From positions 1 through 8,434 of the forward strand of contig JBBAGE010000110.1 of NCBI GenBank assembly GCA_041655055.1: 8,434 bases of DNA. The letters are read 5' to 3'. Position numbers and translations under genes: made by a program. Source of the stretch: JBBAGE01 sp041655055. Its GTDB lineage: Bacteria; Pseudomonadota; Alphaproteobacteria; Rhodobacterales; Rhodobacteraceae. The notes under the pieces are model-generated. The model searched no databases, was not told where the DNA came from, and was given only the letters and a program-made list of their open reading frames with translations. Of this stretch, positions 5,523 to 8,434 are shown one piece after another (positions within the stretch are counted from its first letter, which is position 1; each line of letters begins with the position of its first letter).

Positions 5523-6514
5523 CGCATTTCTGTCCTTGTGCGAAAGATCAGATGCAAAAACAGCGGCGCCCCGATCAGCGCCATGACAACCCCCAGTTTC
5601 AGATCGCGTTCCGGCACGATCAGGCGCACCGCGATATCGGCCGCCAGCACCATCGCCGCCCCGCCCAAAGCAGACGCCCAAAGCAGCGCCGATGGCCGTG
5701 CGCCAACGAAATGGCGCAAGATATGGGGCACCACCAGGCCGACAAAGCCGATTGCGCCCGCCACGGCGGTGGCCGCGCCCACGCTTGCGGCAACGCCTGT
5801 CACCAGCACCAGCCGCATCCGGTCTGGCGATATGCCCAATGTCGCGGCCGCATCCTCGCCCAGGGTCAGCGCATCCAAGCCCCGGCCCAGCGACAGCAGC
5901 AACACCGCCCCCACCAGCATGAAGGGCGCGGCGATAGCAACATGGGTAAAGGATCGATCCGTAAGCGAACCCATCGTCCAGAAAACGATCTCATTCGCCG
6001 CAAAGGGGTTGGGCGACAGGTTCAGCACCAGCGCCGTCATCGCGCCCGCCAGGGCGCTGATGGCGATACCCGCCAATATCAAGGTGATCGACGATCCGCG
6101 CGGCCCGGCAAGCACCAGGATCAGCCCCACCGCCCCCAGCGCCCCGAGCAGCGCCGCCAGCGGCAGCGCCAGCACAAAGGCCGCGGCAAAGCCCGTTTGC
6201 AGCGCGATCACCGCGCCCAGCGCTGCCGCACCTGATACCCCGATCAGCCCCGGTTCGGCCAGCGGGTTGCGCAGATAGCCCTGCATCGCCGCCCCCGAGA
6301 GGCCGAGGCTTGCCCCCACCATCACCGCCAGCAGCGCGCGCGGCAGGCGGATTTCGCGCATCACCAGCGTCGCGGCTTCGCCCTGACCCAGCAATAATGC
6401 CGCGAGTGTTTCGGGCAGTCCAAGCCTCGCCGGGCCGATCAGCACCGACAGCGCGAATAGCACCGCCATCAACGCCACCAGCCCCAACGCCAGCCGGATC
6501 GGATGCGCGCTCAT
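5519..6514 (-). CDS. btuC: Cobamide ABC transporter permease (BtuC)
   Basis: This is a FecCD/BtuC-family inner-membrane permease of 331 residues, the usual length for the ten-helix members of this family. Recognisable landmarks are the conserved IRLPRALLAVMVGASLGLSG segment with AMQGYLRNPLAEPGLIGVS after it (55-94), the gating/coupling region GAIGFVGLVVPHILRHFVG (253-271), and the C-terminal GAPLFLHLI (315-323). Hydrophobic segments fill most of the remaining length. It would dimerise, take substrate from BtuF in the periplasm and couple to BtuD. The ATG at 6514 overlaps the btuF TGA as ATGA; an upstream in-frame extension to 6583 is Cys/Gly-rich and lies wholly within btuF, so I rejected it. 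As with btuD, the substrate is inferred from the operon, since siderophore permeases share all these motifs. Confidence 0.87.
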   Translation of the reverse strand: MSAHPIRLALGLVALMAVLFALSVLIGPARLGLPETLAALLLGQGEAATLVMREIRLPRALLAVMVGASLGLSGAAMQGYLRNPLAEPGLIGVSGAAALGAVIALQTGFAAAFVLALPLAALLGALGAVGLILVLAGPRGSSITLILAGIAISALAGAMTALVLNLSPNPFAANEIVFWTMGSLTDRSFTHVAIAAPFMLVGAVLLLSLGRGLDALTLGEDAAATLGISPDRMRLVLVTGVAASVGAATAVAGAIGFVGLVVPHILRHFVGARPSALLWASALGGAAMVLAADIAVRLIVPERDLKLGVVMALIGAPLFLHLIFRTRTEMR

Positions 6515-7389
6515 GGCATGGACTCGCGCAGGGCCACAAGCCGGGCAACCGCGCCCAGAACATGCGGCGTGCCGCAGACCCATTCGGCGCTGGTCAGGCT
6601 TGCCGTCTGGCTGCCGCGTGTCAGCGCGCGCATCGCGGGATGGTGCAGCACTTCTTCGGCGCGCGATGCGCCCGGATAGGCGCGGCCGGAAATGACCACT
6701 TCGGGCGCCAGCATCACCAGTTGTTCCAGCGCAATCGCCCCGGTTTCGCCCAGGCCCATTTCAACGGCGATATTGGCAAAGCCGGCATGGGTCAGAATTT
6801 CATGCGCGAGCGAGCGGTCACCGGCGGTGAAATTATCGGCATAATGCAGCAGCGCCGTGGGCGTGCGGTCGGCATCGCCCCTGGCGCGCAGCGCGGCCAG
6901 ATCGCGCTCAAAGCGCGCCAGCAGCGCGTCTGCCTCGGGTTCGCGGCCCAAAAGCTTGCCCATCTCCGTCAGATTGGCGCGCAGATCATCAAAGGATTGC
7001 TCGGGCGCGAATTGCACGACCGTGATCCCCAACCGGCGCAGCAAAGCGATCGTGTTGGCATTGGTATAGGTGCCCGCCAAAACCAGATCGGGTGCAAGGC
7101 GAAAAATTTCTTCGGCCTGACCATGGTTGATATGGTATGCGCGGGCCGTCTTGGCCATCGCAGAGGCCAGTGGATCAAGCGCAATATGGGAGACCGATAG
7201 AAGCTGCCCGGGTGCGGCCAGCAGCATCGCCATCTGGTCGGTGCACAGATTGACCGAAACCACCCGCATGGGCGGGTGATCCCCGGCCACGACCGGCCCG
7301 GCCCAAAGCGCCGCGCCGATCAGCGCGGCGCCAAGGCGCCTAGAAACGGCTGGAAATGCCAAGATATATCGCCCGGTCCGAGGTGCCAT
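6511..7389 (-). CDS. btuF: Periplasmic cobamide-binding protein (BtuF-like)
   Basis: This is a cluster A/class III (PF01497-type) binding protein, 292 residues with the chosen start. A signal peptide runs from the N-terminus to a VVA-G site at about residue 35, with Arg17-Arg18 before the hydrophobic core. The mature part opens with RVVSVNLCTDQMAMLL (42-57), contains EIFRLAPDLVLAG (94-106) and ALEQLVMLAPEVVISG (220-235), and ends with EWVCGTPHVLGAVARL. These are the expected landmarks of this fold, which holds the ligand between two lobes joined by a rigid helix. The start is uncertain. The ATG at 7389 overlaps btuB by 50 bases and has an AGG nine bases upstream. TTG at 7362 would shorten the overlap to 23 bases and keep the signal peptide. 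TTG at 7419 looks worse. Gene order and overlap with btuC and btuB tie it to cobamide import. Confidence 0.82.
   Translation of the reverse strand: MAPRTGRYILAFPAVSRRLGAALIGAALWAGPVVAGDHPPMRVVSVNLCTDQMAMLLAAPGQLLSVSHIALDPLASAMAKTARAYHINHGQAEEIFRLAPDLVLAGTYTNANTIALLRRLGITVVQFAPEQSFDDLRANLTEMGKLLGREPEADALLARFERDLAALRARGDADRTPTALLHYADNFTAGDRSLAHEILTHAGFANIAVEMGLGETGAIALEQLVMLAPEVVISGRAYPGASRAEEVLHHPAMRALTRGSQTASLTSAEWVCGTPHVLGAVARLVALRESMP
7308..7331 (-). promoter_or_regulatory. GC-only hairpin just after the btuB stop, inside the btuF signal-peptide region
   Basis: Perfect 9-base arms (GCGCCGCGC and GCGCGGCGC) flank a six-base loop, eight bases after the btuB stop at 7340-7342. There is no U-run. 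The sequence encodes the GAALIGAAL stretch of the signal peptide, so repeated alanine codons may alone explain it. If formed in mRNA it could mark the end of the btuB message or slow translation of btuF. Confidence 0.35.
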
Positions 7390-8434
7390 AGCCTGCAACC
7401 TGCTGATATTGCGTATCAAATAGGTTATCGACGCGCAGTGTCAAATCGGCCGCATCCGTCAAACTATAGCGGACATTGGCCTTTACCAAGGTATAATCGG
7501 GCATTTGCTGCGCTGGAAACCCGTCATCGGGGCGATCGGCAACATGGTGTAGCGAAAATTCCGCCCGTAACCGGTCGGTGATCTGCGTATCGGCGGTCAG
7601 GGCCAGCGTGTGGGTCGGCACTCGCGACTGCCTTGCGCCATCGGCGCGCCTTGCATCGACATAGGTATAGGCGGCCCCAAGGCTCAGCCAAGCGTTCACC
7701 GGATAGCTGCCCGATAGTTCCAGCCCTTTGCGCGGCGAATGCCCGGCGACGTTTTGGTATTGGTTCGGATCGCCCATGACATAATCGATCAGATGATCGA
7801 CACCGATGTGAAACAGCGTGGCCGAGAGCTCCGCGCCACCGGCCATTCGGTAATCCATGCCGATTTCCGCGCTGATGCTGCGTTCGGGTTCCAGATCCGG
7901 GTTCGCGATAATGTTGAACATCGGCTCGCCCAGACGCTCATAGATCGAGGGGGCGCGATAGCCGCGCGCCAGCGCCCCGCGCAGGGTCAGTGCATCCGTG
8001 GGATTATAGGCCAGCGCCAGCCGCCCGGTGGGGAAGGTGCCGAAATCGCTGTCATGATCCAGCCGCCCGGTGAGCGAGACATCCCATTGCGCATTCGGCG
8101 CCCAAAGCGCTTGGGCGAAAGCGCCGCTGATGCGGTTGGTATTGGGGCCTTGCGTGGGCGTAGTCACGCGTTCGTGCATAGTGTCGAGACCATAGGCCAG
8201 CGTCCATGCGTCCGACACATCCGTGGTGCCATGATAGCGCAGTCCGGTGCGGCGGCCATTGTAGATATCGGGATCGGCGCCTTCGAAATTTTCGCGCCGG
8301 GTGCGGTAATGGGTAGCCTCAAGCGTATGGGTGCTGCGCGCGGTGGCATATTCGCCAAAGATGCGCGCGCCGGTTTCGTGGCGTTCGATCCGGTTGGTCA
8401 GGCTGTCGGCGCCGTAACCGTCGTAATCGGCGCC
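7340..8434 (-). CDS. btuB: TonB-dependent cobamide receptor, C-terminal part (5' end outside window)
   Basis: This is the C-terminal 364 residues of an outer-membrane TonB-dependent receptor; the frame is open to the window edge, and the signal peptide, TonB box, plug domain and first strands are missing. What remains is beta-barrel: alternating polar and aromatic strands, with the receptor landmarks RGYRAPSIYERL (157-168 of the fragment), NPDLEPE (178-184), a VAGHSPRKGLELS strand and the closing VDNLFDTQY, ending in SSRF. The terminal Phe is the usual signal for insertion by the BAM complex. Similar NPxLxPE and C-terminal blocks occur in E. coli BtuB. The GTG at 8218 and later starts are internal. 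Placement at the head of btuF-btuC-btuD-cbiZ makes a cobamide ligand likely. Any B12 riboswitch would lie upstream of this gene, outside the window. Confidence 0.85.
   Translation of the reverse strand, partial: GADYDGYGADSLTNRIERHETGARIFGEYATARSTHTLEATHYRTRRENFEGADPDIYNGRRTGLRYHGTTDVSDAWTLAYGLDTMHERVTTPTQGPNTNRISGAFAQALWAPNAQWDVSLTGRLDHDSDFGTFPTGRLALAYNPTDALTLRGALARGYRAPSIYERLGEPMFNIIANPDLEPERSISAEIGMDYRMAGGAELSATLFHIGVDHLIDYVMGDPNQYQNVAGHSPRKGLELSGSYPVNAWLSLGAAYTYVDARRADGARQSRVPTHTLALTADTQITDRLRAEFSLHHVADRPDDGFPAQQMPDYTLVKANVRYSLTDAADLTLRVDNLFDTQYQQVAGYGTSDRAIYLGISSRF

Noticed and set aside
4887..6278. Plus-strand open frame of 463 codons antisense to btuD and btuC
   Set aside because: It crosses two genes with intact motifs on the other strand; its composition (Ala/Pro/Arg/Ser-rich) is that of an antisense shadow.
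6310..7200. Plus-strand open frame of 296 codons antisense to btuC and btuF
   Set aside because: btuF and btuC are well supported on the minus strand. This frame shows no domain or start signal.

Overview
This GC-rich window has tightly packed, overlapping operons. Its gene families (an EhuABCD-type ectoine/hydroxyectoine transporter, and a BtuBFCD cobamide uptake set with the amidohydrolase CbiZ) fit an alphaproteobacterium, most likely in or near the Rhodobacteraceae. That placement comes from recognising protein families by eye, not from a database search.

Layout. (1) Bases 2-511, plus strand: the 3' end of treY, malto-oligosyltrehalose synthase (trehalose synthesis). (2) Bases 508-3576, minus strand: a four-gene importer operon transcribed ehuB, ehuC, ehuD, ehuA. 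It ends tail-to-tail on treY with a 4-base overlap. (3) Bases 3577-4081: a gene-free, comparatively AT-rich stretch of about 500 bases. It holds the terminator of the upstream operon, a candidate ehuB promoter, an inverted repeat over that promoter's -35 element, a near-perfect 17-base direct repeat, and other unexplained small repeats. (4) Bases 4082-8434, minus strand: a second operon transcribed btuB (partial, running off the window), btuF, btuC, btuD, cbiZ. All of its genes overlap their neighbours.

How the genes work together. The right-hand operon is a complete cobamide salvage route: outer-membrane TonB-dependent receptor, periplasmic binding protein, inner-membrane BtuC/BtuD ABC importer, and CbiZ. 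CbiZ removes the aminopropanol arm and lower ligand of adenosylated precursors or foreign cobamides, so the corrin ring can re-enter the late B12 pathway. The left-hand operon is a type I polar amino acid/ectoine ABC importer beside a trehalose synthesis gene, so that side looks like compatible-solute metabolism. The binding protein clearly resembles EhuB, but one aromatic ligand-cage position (as I recall the Sinorhizobium meliloti structure) is Asn, so the substrate may not be ectoine.

I found no CRISPR array, tRNA, rRNA, transposase or prophage gene. I see no wholly unknown protein system. The least explained parts are the 500-base intergenic stretch, the altered EhuB pocket and the btuB/btuF junction.
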